NCBI GenBank assembly: GCA_944391285.1
Contig: CALXSY010000004.1
Coordinates: 41,477 to 105,476 of the forward strand
Reading direction: 5' to 3'
Length of the DNA stretch: 64,000 nucleotides
Source of the DNA: an uncultured Clostridia bacterium
GTDB lineage: Bacteria > Bacillota > Peptococcia > Peptococcales > Peptococcaceae
The notes under the pieces were generated by a model that was not told where the DNA came from, searched no databases, and worked only from the letters and a program-made list of their open reading frames with translations. The stretch's first letter is position 1. Each line of letters begins with the position of its first letter. Shown here piece after piece: positions 36,636 through 46,175 of the stretch. A program made the position numbers and the translations under genes.

Positions 36636-37880
36636 ATGACCTTATTAGCCAAAAGTGCCCAAGGAAAAGGCGGTCCTGACGCTATTTTTGCCTACAGTGA
36701 CATGGCAAACAAAAGAGCCGCCGAAATAGGCAGAGAAAATATTACTAATGCAACTATCGGCGCCTTTTTAGATGAAAAAGGCAAAGTTTTGACTTTAAAA
36801 GCAGTTGAGGAATCCATGCGAGGCTTGGATTTTTCCGACAGCGTTACCTATGCGCCGCTAAAAGGCATGCCCCGTTTTATCGAGGCAGTAATTGATGCGA
36901 CCTTTGGTGATTATCGCCCGCAAGGCTATATTTCCGCCATCGCTTCTCCCGGCGGCACCGGTGCTATTCACAATGCCTTTTATAATTATCTGAACCGGGG
37001 CGAGGTCTGCATTACCACTGATTATTGCTGGGGAAATTACCGTACCATGCTCAGAGAAATGGACTGCACCTTGGAAACCTTCCGCACCTTTAAAGATGAG
37101 CATTTTGATGTCGAATCCTGCTTGGCTAAAGCCGGCGAGGTTGCCCAAAAACAGCAAAATGTTTTTATGCTCTTAAACACTCCGGCGCACAATCCTACCG
37201 GCTTTTCTGTTACTGACGAGGAGTGGGACGAGGTTATCAAAGGCTTAAAGGCGATTAACCAAAACGGCAAAAATAATGTCGTATTGTTAGTTGATATTGC
37301 CTATATTGATTTTGCCGGCAAAGATGCCCGCAGATTTATGCAGAAATTCTCCGATCTGCCGGAAAATTTCCTGACTTTGTTTACTTTCAGCCTATCCAAG
37401 GGCTATACTTTGTACGGCTATCGTTTAGGTGCCTTGGTAGCGGTCAGCTCTTCGGCAGAGGTTATTGCTGAGTTTGACAAAGCAACAGCAGCTTCCTCCC
37501 GGGCTACCTGGTCCAACTGCTCTAAGGCAGCTATGATGGTTATGTGCGATTTTGCCGACCATGCGGAAAAAATGGCAGCCTTTAAAGCTCAGCAGGAAGC
37601 TTTGAGCCAAAACTTAAAGCAAAGAGCCGAAATCTTTGTTAATGAAGCCAAAGCCTGCGGCTTGGTAACCTTGCCTTACCAATCGGGCTTTTTCCTGATG
37701 GTGCCGACAGATACCGTGGAAATCGCTCAAGAAGCAGCCCGCCTTTTAAGAGAAGAAGATATTTTCTTAGTACCGCTGGGCAAAGGCTTAAGAGTAGCAC
37801 TCTGCGCTATTGTTGAAGAAAAAATAACCGGCTTGGCAGAGCGAATCAACGAAGCATTGAAAAAAGCTCAAGCCAAATAA
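36636..37880 (+). CDS. PLP-dependent aminotransferase class I/II
   Basis: 414 aa fold-type I aminotransferase resembling aromatic/aspartate aminotransferases. Motifs: SPGGTGAIHNAFYNYL, NTPAHNPTGFSVT (substrate/PLP Asn-Pro), DIAYIDFAG (PLP-binding Asp and Tyr), and the Schiff-base Lys in FSLSKGYTLYGYRLGAL. The C-terminal QSGFFLMVP and LRVALCAI carry the substrate carboxylate Arg. Specificity is uncertain, but aspartate or aromatic amino acids are likely. AAAGAAGGA precedes the ATG. Confidence 0.85.
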   Translation: MTLLAKSAQGKGGPDAIFAYSDMANKRAAEIGRENITNATIGAFLDEKGKVLTLKAVEESMRGLDFSDSVTYAPLKGMPRFIEAVIDATFGDYRPQGYISAIASPGGTGAIHNAFYNYLNRGEVCITTDYCWGNYRTMLREMDCTLETFRTFKDEHFDVESCLAKAGEVAQKQQNVFMLLNTPAHNPTGFSVTDEEWDEVIKGLKAINQNGKNNVVLLVDIAYIDFAGKDARRFMQKFSDLPENFLTLFTFSLSKGYTLYGYRLGALVAVSSSAEVIAEFDKATAASSRATWSNCSKAAMMVMCDFADHAEKMAAFKAQQEALSQNLKQRAEIFVNEAKACGLVTLPYQSGFFLMVPTDTVEIAQEAARLLREEDIFLVPLGKGLRVALCAIVEEKITGLAERINEALKKAQAK

Positions 37881-37922
37881 GCTATTTTACCGCTAATTTT
37901 GCCGTTTAAGGAAGTGAAGGCC

Positions 37923-38864
37923 ATGATAGAGGAAGATCAGGAAATAATTGATATCAGCGAAGAGCTGGACGATGAAGAGTACTTTGCCAATTATTATGAC
38001 TATCAGGAGCCGGAAATGATTTTAGGCGACAACTGGGAGGTTTATGAAGAAAGGCGCAAACGCCCGGCGTTATTGGTCAGCGCCTGCCTCTTGGGTTCGC
38101 CCTGCCGCTATGACGGCAAAGATAATCTGAAAGAAGCAGTGACAGCCTTGGCGGACAAATTTCGCCTGGTGGCAGTCTGCCCGGAAGTTTTGGGGGGATT
38201 AAGCGTACCTCGGGCGCCGTCTGAGCGCTTTGGCGAGCTGGTGGTTAATAATCAGGGAGAGGACGTAACCGCCGCTTTTCAAAAGGGAGCTTTGGCGGCG
38301 TGGGAGTATTACCAAAATTTCATCTGTGATGCTGCTCTTTTAAAAGCGCGCAGCCCTTCCTGCGGAGCGGGAGAAATTTATGACGGCAGCTTCAGCCACA
38401 CCAAAATTAAACGCGATGGCGTAACGGCAGAAATTTTAAAACAAAAAGGGGTAGCAGTTTTTAGCGATGAAGAAATCCCCCTTTTGCTCAAATATTTTCA
38501 AAGCGGAGCCGGTGCTCTGCGCTTGACACAATTAAAAGAAGGACAGGTGAGTGATGTGAGCCAAAGCGAGCTGGAGCAAAAATTTCAAAAAGAAATGCTC
38601 GATAATATTGCCCAAGCCGAAAGTTTAGGCTGTGAGCAGAAAAAACTCAAACAAAGCATTGAACGTTACGGCGCAGCCGCTACCATGGAAAATTTGATTA
38701 GACGCCGGCAGCTTTCCGAAGGCTATGCTTGTCTGGAAAAATTGGGACGGTTAGATTTATCAGCTGAAGCCTTGACTGTCAAAAGCGCTTACGGCGAGCT
38801 TTTTTCCGACCAAGAGGTTAATATTTGCTTTGATATCCTCTGCGAGAGTAAGTTTTATAAATAA
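37923..38864 (+). CDS. DUF523 (TudS-like) protein with C-terminal extension
   Basis: 313 aa from ATG at 37923 (AAGGA 10 bases upstream; TTG at 37899 less likely). Residues about 45-195 are DUF523: SACLLGSPCRYDGKDNL, VCPEVLGGLSVPRAPSE, and KARSPSCGAGEIYDG. TudS of this family binds an iron-sulfur cluster through three Cys and removes sulfur from thiouracil. The N-terminus is acidic and the last ~110 residues are an extra helical segment that is not the usual DUF1722 partner as far as I can tell. Function here is unproven. Confidence 0.78.
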   Translation: MIEEDQEIIDISEELDDEEYFANYYDYQEPEMILGDNWEVYEERRKRPALLVSACLLGSPCRYDGKDNLKEAVTALADKFRLVAVCPEVLGGLSVPRAPSERFGELVVNNQGEDVTAAFQKGALAAWEYYQNFICDAALLKARSPSCGAGEIYDGSFSHTKIKRDGVTAEILKQKGVAVFSDEEIPLLLKYFQSGAGALRLTQLKEGQVSDVSQSELEQKFQKEMLDNIAQAESLGCEQKKLKQSIERYGAAATMENLIRRRQLSEGYACLEKLGRLDLSAEALTVKSAYGELFSDQEVNICFDILCESKFYK

Positions 38865-38885
38865 ACTAATATCTATAGCAGCAAT

Positions 38886-38918
38886 AAAACATCTCTTCCT
38901 TAGCAAGAGATGTTTTTT
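38886..38918 (+). terminator. Terminator after the DUF523 gene
   Basis: 12-bp stem AAAACATCTCTT/AAGAGATGTTTT (38886-38897, 38905-38916) with T tract. Confidence 0.88.
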
Positions 38919-38989
38919 GTAGGAAGAAAATAGGAATAAAATAAGAGAAAAGAGAAAATAAAAGTAATAAAAAGCGGGAGGAAAGAAAT

Positions 38990-39835
38990 GTGGTAAAGGA
39001 ACGAAAAAAAATTCAAAATCCGCTTGTTCTCGACATTTTAAGGGTAATCCAAGGCTTGCTTATCGGCGGTGGAGCTATTTTGCCGGGAGTAAGCGGCGGA
39101 GTATTGTGCGTAGTCTTTGGTATTTATCAGCCGATGATGGCTATTTTGGCGCACCCTAAGCAAAATCTGCCTAAATACTGGCGGATGTTTTTGCCGGTAG
39201 GCATTGGCTGGGTGTTGGGCTTTGTAGTTTTTGCCTGGTTAATCATGGCGCTGTTTGAACGCTCGGAAACGATGACGATCATCCTCTTTATCGGGCTTAT
39301 AGCCGGCACTATGCCTTCTCTTTACCGGGAAGCAGGCAAATGCGGGCGCAGCAAAGGCGGCTGGATTGGGATGGTAGTAGGTTTTCTGGGGTTGTTTACC
39401 TTTTTGTGGTGGGTGCAGAATACTCCCAGCTTGGAGATTGAGCCCAGCTTTGGCTGGTATTTATTCTGCGGCATTTTGTGGGGCTTCAGCACCATCGTGC
39501 CGGGAATGACTTCTTCGTCGATTTTAATTTCCTTAGGGCTGTTTTCGCCGATGGTAGCCGGAGTTTCGGCTTTAAATATGTCTGTGATTATTCCTATGGT
39601 CAGCGGAATTGTAGCCGTAGTTATCAGTTTGTCCAAAGCAATTAATGCTCTTTTCCAGAAATATTATACCATTTGCTTTCATACTATTTTAGGGATAGTG
39701 ATTGCATCGACGGTGGTTATTGTGCCTTTGGACTACAAAGGCTTGGTTGATTTATTGTGCCGCCTTGGGGTCTTTGCCGCCGGTTTTATAGTAGCATGGG
39801 CTATGGAAGCCTTCGGACCTAAAATGGAGGATTAA
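38990..39835 (+). CDS. DUF368 membrane protein
   Basis: 281 aa, about eight membrane segments. RVIQGLLIGGGAILPGVSGGVLCVVFGIY (seen as GGGAILPGVSGGVLCV) and the repeat-like GFSTIVPGMTSSSILISLGLF are the DUF368 signature; the two PGVSGG/PGMTSS halves look like an inverted internal repeat. DUF368 proteins are implicated in polyprenyl-phosphate recycling (PopT family). GTG start; GGGAGG lies 8 bases upstream. Confidence 0.85.
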   Translation: MVKERKKIQNPLVLDILRVIQGLLIGGGAILPGVSGGVLCVVFGIYQPMMAILAHPKQNLPKYWRMFLPVGIGWVLGFVVFAWLIMALFERSETMTIILFIGLIAGTMPSLYREAGKCGRSKGGWIGMVVGFLGLFTFLWWVQNTPSLEIEPSFGWYLFCGILWGFSTIVPGMTSSSILISLGLFSPMVAGVSALNMSVIIPMVSGIVAVVISLSKAINALFQKYYTICFHTILGIVIASTVVIVPLDYKGLVDLLCRLGVFAAGFIVAWAMEAFGPKMED

Positions 39836-39936
39836 AAGCCTTAAAAAAGGGTATAAGATAATTAGCCGCGGAAAAGATTAGACAAAAGCGCAAAAGCGGT
39901 GTATAATATAAAAATCACAAAAGAGGAGCTGAGGCG

Positions 39937-40560
39937 ATGATAGGATATTACAATTACACGGTTATAGCTACTTATTTGGGGCTGTTTGCCGCCGTTTTCG
40001 GCATAGCAAATGTCGTGCAGGATGAGCTGTTTATGGGAATTGTCTGCGTAATTTTTGCCGGATTGTTTGATATGTTTGACGGCAAAATCGCCCGCATGCG
40101 CCAAAGCACGGAAGATGAGCGGGCTTTCGGTATTCAGCTGGATTCCCTAACCGATTTGGTAGCTTTCGGCGTTTTGCCGGCGGCTATCGGCTATGGACTT
40201 AACGGCAGGGCAGAGTGGTTTATTGTGCCAATGTTTTTCTATGTGCTTACCGCCCTTATTCGTTTAGCTTATTTCAATGTCAGCGAGTACAACCGTCAGC
40301 AGGAAACCAGCGATGTCCGCCATTTTTACGAGGGCTTGCCGGTAACGACAGCAGCTTTAATTTTTCCTTTGGTATGGTGCTTCAAACCTTTGTTTGCCTC
40401 CGGCGGTGCCTTCGGCTTGTTTTATACCGCGGTTATGGTTTTGACGGCAGTTTTATTTATCACTCCTTTTAAGCTCAAAAAGCCCAATCTGAAAGGACTA
40501 TTGCTGTTTATGGTGCTTGGTGCAGTCTTATTTGGAGTATTGATCTGGCAGAGAATATAA
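39937..40560 (+). CDS. pssA: CDP-diacylglycerol-serine O-phosphatidyltransferase
   Basis: 207 aa membrane enzyme making phosphatidylserine. The CDP-alcohol phosphotransferase motif is at about 45-75: DMFDGKIARMRQST, FGIQLDSLTDLVAFGV, giving DG..AR...G...D...D. About six membrane segments follow. The exact alcohol substrate (serine) is inferred from the LDSLTDLVAFGVLPA context typical of PssA. GAGGAG before the ATG. The psd partner is not adjacent. Confidence 0.85.
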   Translation: MIGYYNYTVIATYLGLFAAVFGIANVVQDELFMGIVCVIFAGLFDMFDGKIARMRQSTEDERAFGIQLDSLTDLVAFGVLPAAIGYGLNGRAEWFIVPMFFYVLTALIRLAYFNVSEYNRQQETSDVRHFYEGLPVTTAALIFPLVWCFKPLFASGGAFGLFYTAVMVLTAVLFITPFKLKKPNLKGLLLFMVLGAVLFGVLIWQRI

Positions 40561-40667
40561 AATGCTCCCGCAGAAAGAAAAAAATTTCACAAATTAAGAA
40601 AAATTTATTGGTATAATTGCCGATTTAGTGTTATAATAGACTAATACTGACGAAAGGATGATCAAAG

Positions 40668-41876
40668 ATGAAATATATTGTTATTTTAGGCGATGGCATG
40701 GCTGATCTGCCTATCGCAGAATTTGACGGGAAAACACCGCTGGAAGCAGCAGAAAAACCGGCGATGAATTATTTGGCACAGCACGGCACCTGCGGCATGG
40801 CAAAAACCGTGCCCGATGATTTGCCGGCCGGCAGTGACACTGCCAATCTCTCGGTAATGGGCTATAATCCCCATAAATATTACAGCGGGCGCTCTCCTTT
40901 GGAAGCCGCCAGCATGGGTATCGACCTTAGTTTAAGCGATGTCACCTACCGCTGCAATGTAGTTACCCTTTCAGAAGCGCCGACGTTAACAGAAGCAAAA
41001 ATGGTGGATTACTCTGCCGGCGAAATCACCACTGAAGAAGCTAAGGAATTAATCGAATACATGAATCAAGTTTTAGCTGATGACAGCCGCAGGCTCTATG
41101 CCGGCGTAGGCTACCGCCATTGCTTGGTTGTGCATAACGGTCAAAAGGGCGTCAAAGCTACACCGCCTCATGATATTACCGGCAAAGCAGTACGGGATAA
41201 TCTCCCCCAAGAGGGCTATGGTGCCGAGCTTTTAAGCATGATGGAGAAATCCTATGAATTGCTTAAAGACCATCCAGTCAACAAAAAAAGAGTAGCGCAA
41301 GGCTTGCGTCCTGCCAATTCCTTATGGTTCTGGGGCGAAGGCACTAAGCCGGATTTAACTTCCTTTAAAGAGCTTTACGGCATTGACGGTGCAGTTATTT
41401 CAGCAGTGGATTTGCTCAAAGGCATCGGTATTTGTGCCGGCTTAGCTACGCCGGAGATAGAAGGTGCTACCGGCAATATCAACACTAATTACGAAAATAA
41501 GGTTAAAGAAGCCTTAGCGGAATTAAAGGACAAGGATTTTGTCTATCTGCATATTGAAGCTCCCGATGAATGCGGACACCAATGCAATGCCGCCGAGAAA
41601 AAGCGCGCCATTGAGCTTTTGGATCAAAGAGTGGTCAAGCCCGTCTTGGAAGCTATGCAAGCCGGCGGAGAGGATTTCTCCATTATGGTTGCGCCGGATC
41701 ATCCGACTCCTGTAGCTTTAGGCACCCATACCCATGAGCCGGTTCCTTATATCATTTACCGCTCCAATGAAGAAGGCAAAGCTCCTTTGGATAATTACTG
41801 CGAAAAAGAAGCAGCCGCTAAAGGCATCTATGTCGCAGAGGGCTATACCTTGATGAAACAGCTTTTGCAAAAATAA
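40668..41876 (+). CDS. apgM: Cofactor-independent phosphoglycerate mutase, archaeal type
   Basis: 402 aa alkaline-phosphatase-superfamily mutase converting 3- to 2-phosphoglycerate. Metal and phosphate sites: YIVILGDGMADLP, LPAGSDTANLSVMGY (catalytic Ser), HDITGKAV, VYLHIEAPDECGHQCN, APDHPTPVALGTHTHEPVPY. This resembles the ApgM class rather than GpmI and is sometimes annotated as homoserine kinase-like. ATG 40668 after AAAGGATG. Confidence 0.9.
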   Translation: MKYIVILGDGMADLPIAEFDGKTPLEAAEKPAMNYLAQHGTCGMAKTVPDDLPAGSDTANLSVMGYNPHKYYSGRSPLEAASMGIDLSLSDVTYRCNVVTLSEAPTLTEAKMVDYSAGEITTEEAKELIEYMNQVLADDSRRLYAGVGYRHCLVVHNGQKGVKATPPHDITGKAVRDNLPQEGYGAELLSMMEKSYELLKDHPVNKKRVAQGLRPANSLWFWGEGTKPDLTSFKELYGIDGAVISAVDLLKGIGICAGLATPEIEGATGNINTNYENKVKEALAELKDKDFVYLHIEAPDECGHQCNAAEKKRAIELLDQRVVKPVLEAMQAGGEDFSIMVAPDHPTPVALGTHTHEPVPYIIYRSNEEGKAPLDNYCEKEAAAKGIYVAEGYTLMKQLLQK

Positions 41877-41884
41877 TTAATTAT

Positions 41885-41916
41885 TTCCCTAAACCTTTAG
41901 TTTAGGGAATTTTTTT
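41885..41916 (+). terminator. Terminator after apgM
   Basis: 9-bp stem TTCCCTAAA/TTTAGGGAA (41885-41893, 41901-41909) then seven T. Confidence 0.9.
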
Positions 41917-41976
41917 CGCCTATTTTTACCTTTTGAGGCATACAATGAACCAACATCGGTAAAAGCAGGTGAAAAG

Positions 41977-43464
41977 ATGAATAGATTTCTCAAAGGAACG
42001 CTTATCCTTTTTTTAAGCGGCATTATCTTAAAAATATTGGGCTTTTTCTACCAGATATATGTGGTGCGCACCATCGGCACCGAAGCTCTGGGCTTGGTTA
42101 ATATGGTCTTTCCCTATTATATCACCTTAGTTACCATCGCCACCATGGGCATGCCCTTAGCAATTTCCCGCTTGGTAGCCAAAGGGGAAGCCAGAGGAGT
42201 TAACACCGGCAAAATTATGCGCACTGCCTTTGCGGTGGTATTAATTTTAAGTGTAAGCTTAACCTTTTTAGCTGTTATGATATTACCTAAAGTATTTGTA
42301 TATTTGGAGTTTGATACCCGTTTACGCTGGTGCTTTTACATCATGCTGCCGGGGATAACAATTGTCCCCTTATGCTCGGTCATGCGGGGATATTTCCAGG
42401 GAAAACAAAAAATGCTGGCGCCCTCGGCAGGGCAGATTATTGAGCAGCTGAGCCGCATAACCTGCGGAGTAGGCTTAATTTACTGCTTCAGCGGCGCTTA
42501 TCAAGGCTATCTGGCGTTATTTTTAGCGGCGGCAATGATGATGGGCGAATTTGTCGGCGCCACAAGCTTAGGTTTATGGTATATCCGCGAGCGCCGGCTG
42601 GAGAAATTGCCGAAAAATGACGAAGCGGTCTTAGGCGAAATGCTCTCTTTGGGAGTGCCGGCGACCTTGACGCGACTCACCTCCAGTGTAGATTTAATTT
42701 TGGAAGCCTGGCTTCTGCCCAAAGGCTTGGTGCGCTGGGGCTATACCAACAGCCAAAGCGCCACCCTTTACGGACAGATCAACAGCGTTTGCTTTACCCT
42801 GATCAGCCTGCCCGGCGTTTTAACCAACGCCTTAGCCACCATGCTTATTCCCTCCATCGCCTCCCTTTCGGTCAGCAATTCCGGGCGGCTTAAGGAAAAA
42901 TGCGCCAACGCTCTTTTGGTCACCTATATGTTTGCCCTGCCGGTGGCAGCAATCTTTTATGTGGGCGGCGGAGAATTGCTGCGCTTGATTTATCATCTGG
43001 ACGGCTTGGATATGATTATGCAAATTTTAGCCATCGGCGCAGTATTCATTTATCTGGGGCAGACGGCAGTAGGCATCTTGCAGGGCTTGGGGGAAAATAA
43101 GCTGGTCTTTGTCACCAACATGGGCGGTTCATTCGCTAAAATTATGCTGATTTATCTTCTTATTTGGCAGAGAAACGGAGCGTTAGTAGGGGCGGCACTG
43201 GCTTTCAGCGGAGCATATTTTTTGCAGTGCCTGGGCAATATTTTTTTGCTGCACCACCGGGTGGGATTCACTCTGCCCTTTAATAAGCTTTTTGTGCCCT
43301 TAGTTTTAAGCGTCATTGTCGGACGGTTGCTTCTGCCGGCAAGCGCTCTTTTAAGCCCCATCTTCGGCGCTTGGGCAATTATTCCGGCGGCGGTTATTTT
43401 AGCCTTAGTTTACTTAAGTCTTTTGATAGTTTTCAGGATTTTCTCCTTTAAAATGCTCTCTTAA
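41977..43464 (+). CDS. SpoVB-like oligosaccharide/lipid flippase (MATE/MOP superfamily)
   Basis: 495 aa, about 14 membrane segments. LKGTLILFLSGIILKILGFF, YVVRTIGTEALGLVNMVFPYY, MGMPLAISRLVAKGEA, MRGYFQGKQKMLAPSAGQIIEQLSRI and LGVPATLTRL match SpoVB/YtgP polysaccharide transporters of Bacillota. SpoVB is needed for spore cortex peptidoglycan; whether this copy is SpoVB or YtgP/MurJ-like is uncertain. AGGTG lies 6 bases before the ATG. Confidence 0.85.
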   Translation: MNRFLKGTLILFLSGIILKILGFFYQIYVVRTIGTEALGLVNMVFPYYITLVTIATMGMPLAISRLVAKGEARGVNTGKIMRTAFAVVLILSVSLTFLAVMILPKVFVYLEFDTRLRWCFYIMLPGITIVPLCSVMRGYFQGKQKMLAPSAGQIIEQLSRITCGVGLIYCFSGAYQGYLALFLAAAMMMGEFVGATSLGLWYIRERRLEKLPKNDEAVLGEMLSLGVPATLTRLTSSVDLILEAWLLPKGLVRWGYTNSQSATLYGQINSVCFTLISLPGVLTNALATMLIPSIASLSVSNSGRLKEKCANALLVTYMFALPVAAIFYVGGGELLRLIYHLDGLDMIMQILAIGAVFIYLGQTAVGILQGLGENKLVFVTNMGGSFAKIMLIYLLIWQRNGALVGAALAFSGAYFLQCLGNIFLLHHRVGFTLPFNKLFVPLVLSVIVGRLLLPASALLSPIFGAWAIIPAAVILALVYLSLLIVFRIFSFKMLS

Positions 43465-43564
43465 ACGATAAATATAAGATTTTTTAAAAAAATTCATCTC
43501 CGTGCTTGTGGAAAATATTAAAATATGCTATAATAATTCATTACTAATATCGGAGGTGTCAATT

Positions 43565-44809
43565 ATGACAGACAAAAAGAAAAGTTTCTTCTTTGCCAAC
43601 ACCGGCAGAACTGCTTTAACGGTAGTTTTAGTAGCCGTAGTGGTGGCATTTGCCTTATATAAATTTCCCTTGCTTTTAGCCGGAGCGAAAAAGGTGATAG
43701 CTATTACCAAGCCCTTTATTTACGGAGCGGTAATCGCTTATATTTTAATGCCCTGCTATAACTTTTTGACCAAATATACCAGCAAAATTCTTAGCAAAAG
43801 CAAAGTCAAAAAAGCCGATGGTCTAAGCAAAGTAGTCGGTGTTTTAGGCTGTGTCTTTATCATTTTCTTCGTCTTGTTTTTAATCGCAGGAGTTATCGTG
43901 CCGGAAATGGCGAAAAGCATTATCAGCATTGCCACAACCCAAAGTATTGCCCAAAATGCGCAAAGCTTTTTCAATGATATCCTGCAAAAAATCGGCGAAA
44001 ATCCTGATTTAATCGCGGTAGTCACCAATATTTACAATAACCTCTATAACCGCTTTACTACTTGGGTAGAAGAAGACTTGTTAAAATTCAGCGAAGCGGT
44101 CTTAGTCGGCTTTTCCGGCAGTATGATCGGCATCATCGGCTTTTTAGCTAATTTGGTAATCGGTGTAATCGTTTCTATCTACATCTTTTACGATAAAGAG
44201 CATTTTATTGCCAGCTTTAAGAAAATGCTTTACAGCCTTTGCTCGCCGCATCATGCCAATAGATTTTTAGAAGAGCTGAGAATCGGTGATGAAATATTCG
44301 GCGGCTTTATCAAGGCTAAACTTTTAGTCTCCCTGATCGTAGGCATCATTTGCTTTATTGTGCTGACGGTTTTAAATATTCCATTTGCCCTCTTAATCAG
44401 CGTTATTGTCGGCATTACCAATATTATTCCCTTTTTCGGACCATGGATCGGAGCAGTGCCTTGTGCCTTGCTGCTGATTTTTGTCGATCCGGTGCAATGC
44501 TTGGAATTTGTGATTTTAGCGCTGGTCATCCAAATCTTAGACGGTTATATTATCGGACCGAAAATTTTAGGTGATTCCACCGGTCTGTCCAGCTTTTGGG
44601 TTTTATTTGCTTTGCTGTTCTTCGGCGGATTGTTCGGCTTCGCCGGCATGCTGGTAGGTGTACCGGTATTTGCAGTAATTTACAGCTTTATCAAACGCAG
44701 CATAGAAAAAAGCATCAGCAAAAAGGGCTTAAGCGATGTGGATTATTTCAGTCTCAAGGAATTGGACGAAAATGCTGTTTCAAAGGAGGGAACAGCCGAT
44801 GGCAACTAA
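43565..44809 (+). CDS. AI-2E family transporter
   Basis: 414 aa with about seven to eight membrane segments: TALTVVLVAVVVAFALYKFP, FIYGAVIAYILMPCYNFL, GFLANLVIGVIVSIYIFYDKE, LVSLIVGIICFIVLTVL and NIIPFFGPWIGAVPCALL followed by GYIIGPKILGDSTGLSSFWVLFALL, the most conserved AI-2E motif. Members export autoinducer or sodium/proton antiport; role here unknown. GGAGG lies 8 bases before ATG at 43565 (upstream codons to 43502 not preferred). Its end overlaps mnmE by 11 bases. Confidence 0.85.
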   Translation: MTDKKKSFFFANTGRTALTVVLVAVVVAFALYKFPLLLAGAKKVIAITKPFIYGAVIAYILMPCYNFLTKYTSKILSKSKVKKADGLSKVVGVLGCVFIIFFVLFLIAGVIVPEMAKSIISIATTQSIAQNAQSFFNDILQKIGENPDLIAVVTNIYNNLYNRFTTWVEEDLLKFSEAVLVGFSGSMIGIIGFLANLVIGVIVSIYIFYDKEHFIASFKKMLYSLCSPHHANRFLEELRIGDEIFGGFIKAKLLVSLIVGIICFIVLTVLNIPFALLISVIVGITNIIPFFGPWIGAVPCALLLIFVDPVQCLEFVILALVIQILDGYIIGPKILGDSTGLSSFWVLFALLFFGGLFGFAGMLVGVPVFAVIYSFIKRSIEKSISKKGLSDVDYFSLKELDENAVSKEGTADGN

Positions 44810-46160
44810 CGATACTATTGCAGCAATAGTGAGCGCCTTAGGCGAGGCGGCGGTAGGTATTATCCGTCTAAGCGGCGATGATTGCTATGAGATTGCCGAT
44901 AAATGCTTCCGCGGCAAAATTCCATTGAAAGAAGCACCTACTCACAGCATAAATTACGGCAAAATAGTCGATGAAAACGGCAAAATCGTGGACGAGGTCT
45001 TGGCTATGGTCATGCGTGCCCCTCGAAGCTTTACCGGCGAAAACGTGGTAGAGATTCAATGCCACGGCGGTATGCTGGTGATGGAGAAACTGCTGCAAAT
45101 CGTTTTGGCAAGCGGCGCCCGTTTAGCCGAGCGTGGCGAATTCTCTAAAAGAGCCTTTTTAAACGGCAAAATGGACTTGACGCAAGCCGAGAGCATCATG
45201 GATATTATTAACGCTACCAATTCCCGAGGCTTGGAAATGGCCCTCGGGCAGAGATTCGGCGGACTGCGCCGAGAAATCGAACTATTGCGGGCGGATTTGG
45301 TGGAATTAGTGGCTTTTATGCAGGCGGATATTGATTATCCGGAGGACGATATCGAAAGACTGACGGCGGAGGCATTCTGCGGGCGGATTAAAAATTTGCT
45401 TAATGAATTGGACAAGCTGAAGGAAGGCTACACCGAAGGGCGGATTTACCGGGAAGGCTTGCAGGTAGTCTTAGCCGGCAAGCCCAATGTAGGCAAATCC
45501 AGCCTGCTCAATGCTCTTTTAAAAGAGGAAAGGGCTATCGTCACTCCCATTGCCGGCACCACCCGGGACACCATCAGCGAATATTTGGTGTTAAAAGGTC
45601 TGCCATTAAAAATCGTCGATACGGCAGGCATCAGAGAAACCAGCGATGAGATTGAACAAATGGGGGTCGAAAGAAGCCTGAAATCCTTGGAAAGCGCCGA
45701 TTTGGTGCTTTATCTTTTGGAAAAAGGCAGCCAGTTAGACCAAGAGGATAAGGAAAATTTGGCTTTAATCGGCGATAAGCCATTAATTTTTGTGGTCAAC
45801 AAAGCCGATTTAACCAAAGAAGAAACCGATTTGTCCTTATACGGCGAGGTGGTGAGCATTTCAGCCTTGACGGGACAGGGGTTAGACGAACTGGCAGGCA
45901 AGATTAAAGAGAAATTTATCAAAAGCGAAACAGATTTTTCCGCCCAAGGAGCGATTAATAACGTGCGCCATTTAAACAGCGTTGAAAAAGCAAGGGGATT
46001 TTTGCAAAACTGCTTAGATGGTTTCGCCTTAGAACTGCCCTATGATTTATTGGTGATAGATTTGCAGAATGCTTGGGAAGAATTAGGCACCATCAGCGGA
46101 GAAACGGTGCAGGAAGATTTGCTGGACATTATTTTCTCCAAGTTTTGTTTGGGCAAATAG
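44799..46160 (+). CDS. mnmE: tRNA modification GTPase MnmE
   Basis: With MnmG installs the cmnm5 group at U34 of tRNAs. 453 aa from ATG at 44799 (GGAGG 9 bases upstream). N-terminal folate domain (DTIAAIVSALGEAAVGIIRL), helical domain, G domain with GKPNVGKSSLLNAL, GTTRDTISE, DTAGIRET and NKADL, and the invariant C-terminal KFCLGK. Start lies inside the end of the AI-2E-like gene. First of mnmE-mnmG-rsmG-noc. Confidence 0.96.
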   Translation: MATNDTIAAIVSALGEAAVGIIRLSGDDCYEIADKCFRGKIPLKEAPTHSINYGKIVDENGKIVDEVLAMVMRAPRSFTGENVVEIQCHGGMLVMEKLLQIVLASGARLAERGEFSKRAFLNGKMDLTQAESIMDIINATNSRGLEMALGQRFGGLRREIELLRADLVELVAFMQADIDYPEDDIERLTAEAFCGRIKNLLNELDKLKEGYTEGRIYREGLQVVLAGKPNVGKSSLLNALLKEERAIVTPIAGTTRDTISEYLVLKGLPLKIVDTAGIRETSDEIEQMGVERSLKSLESADLVLYLLEKGSQLDQEDKENLALIGDKPLIFVVNKADLTKEETDLSLYGEVVSISALTGQGLDELAGKIKEKFIKSETDFSAQGAINNVRHLNSVEKARGFLQNCLDGFALELPYDLLVIDLQNAWEELGTISGETVQEDLLDIIFSKFCLGK

Positions 46161-46175
46161 CAGGAGAGTGAACTG

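Noticed and set aside
38980..39000. Tiny ATG TGG TAA frame before the DUF368 gene as upstream regulatory ORF
   Set aside because: Two codons overlapping the GTG start are probably incidental.
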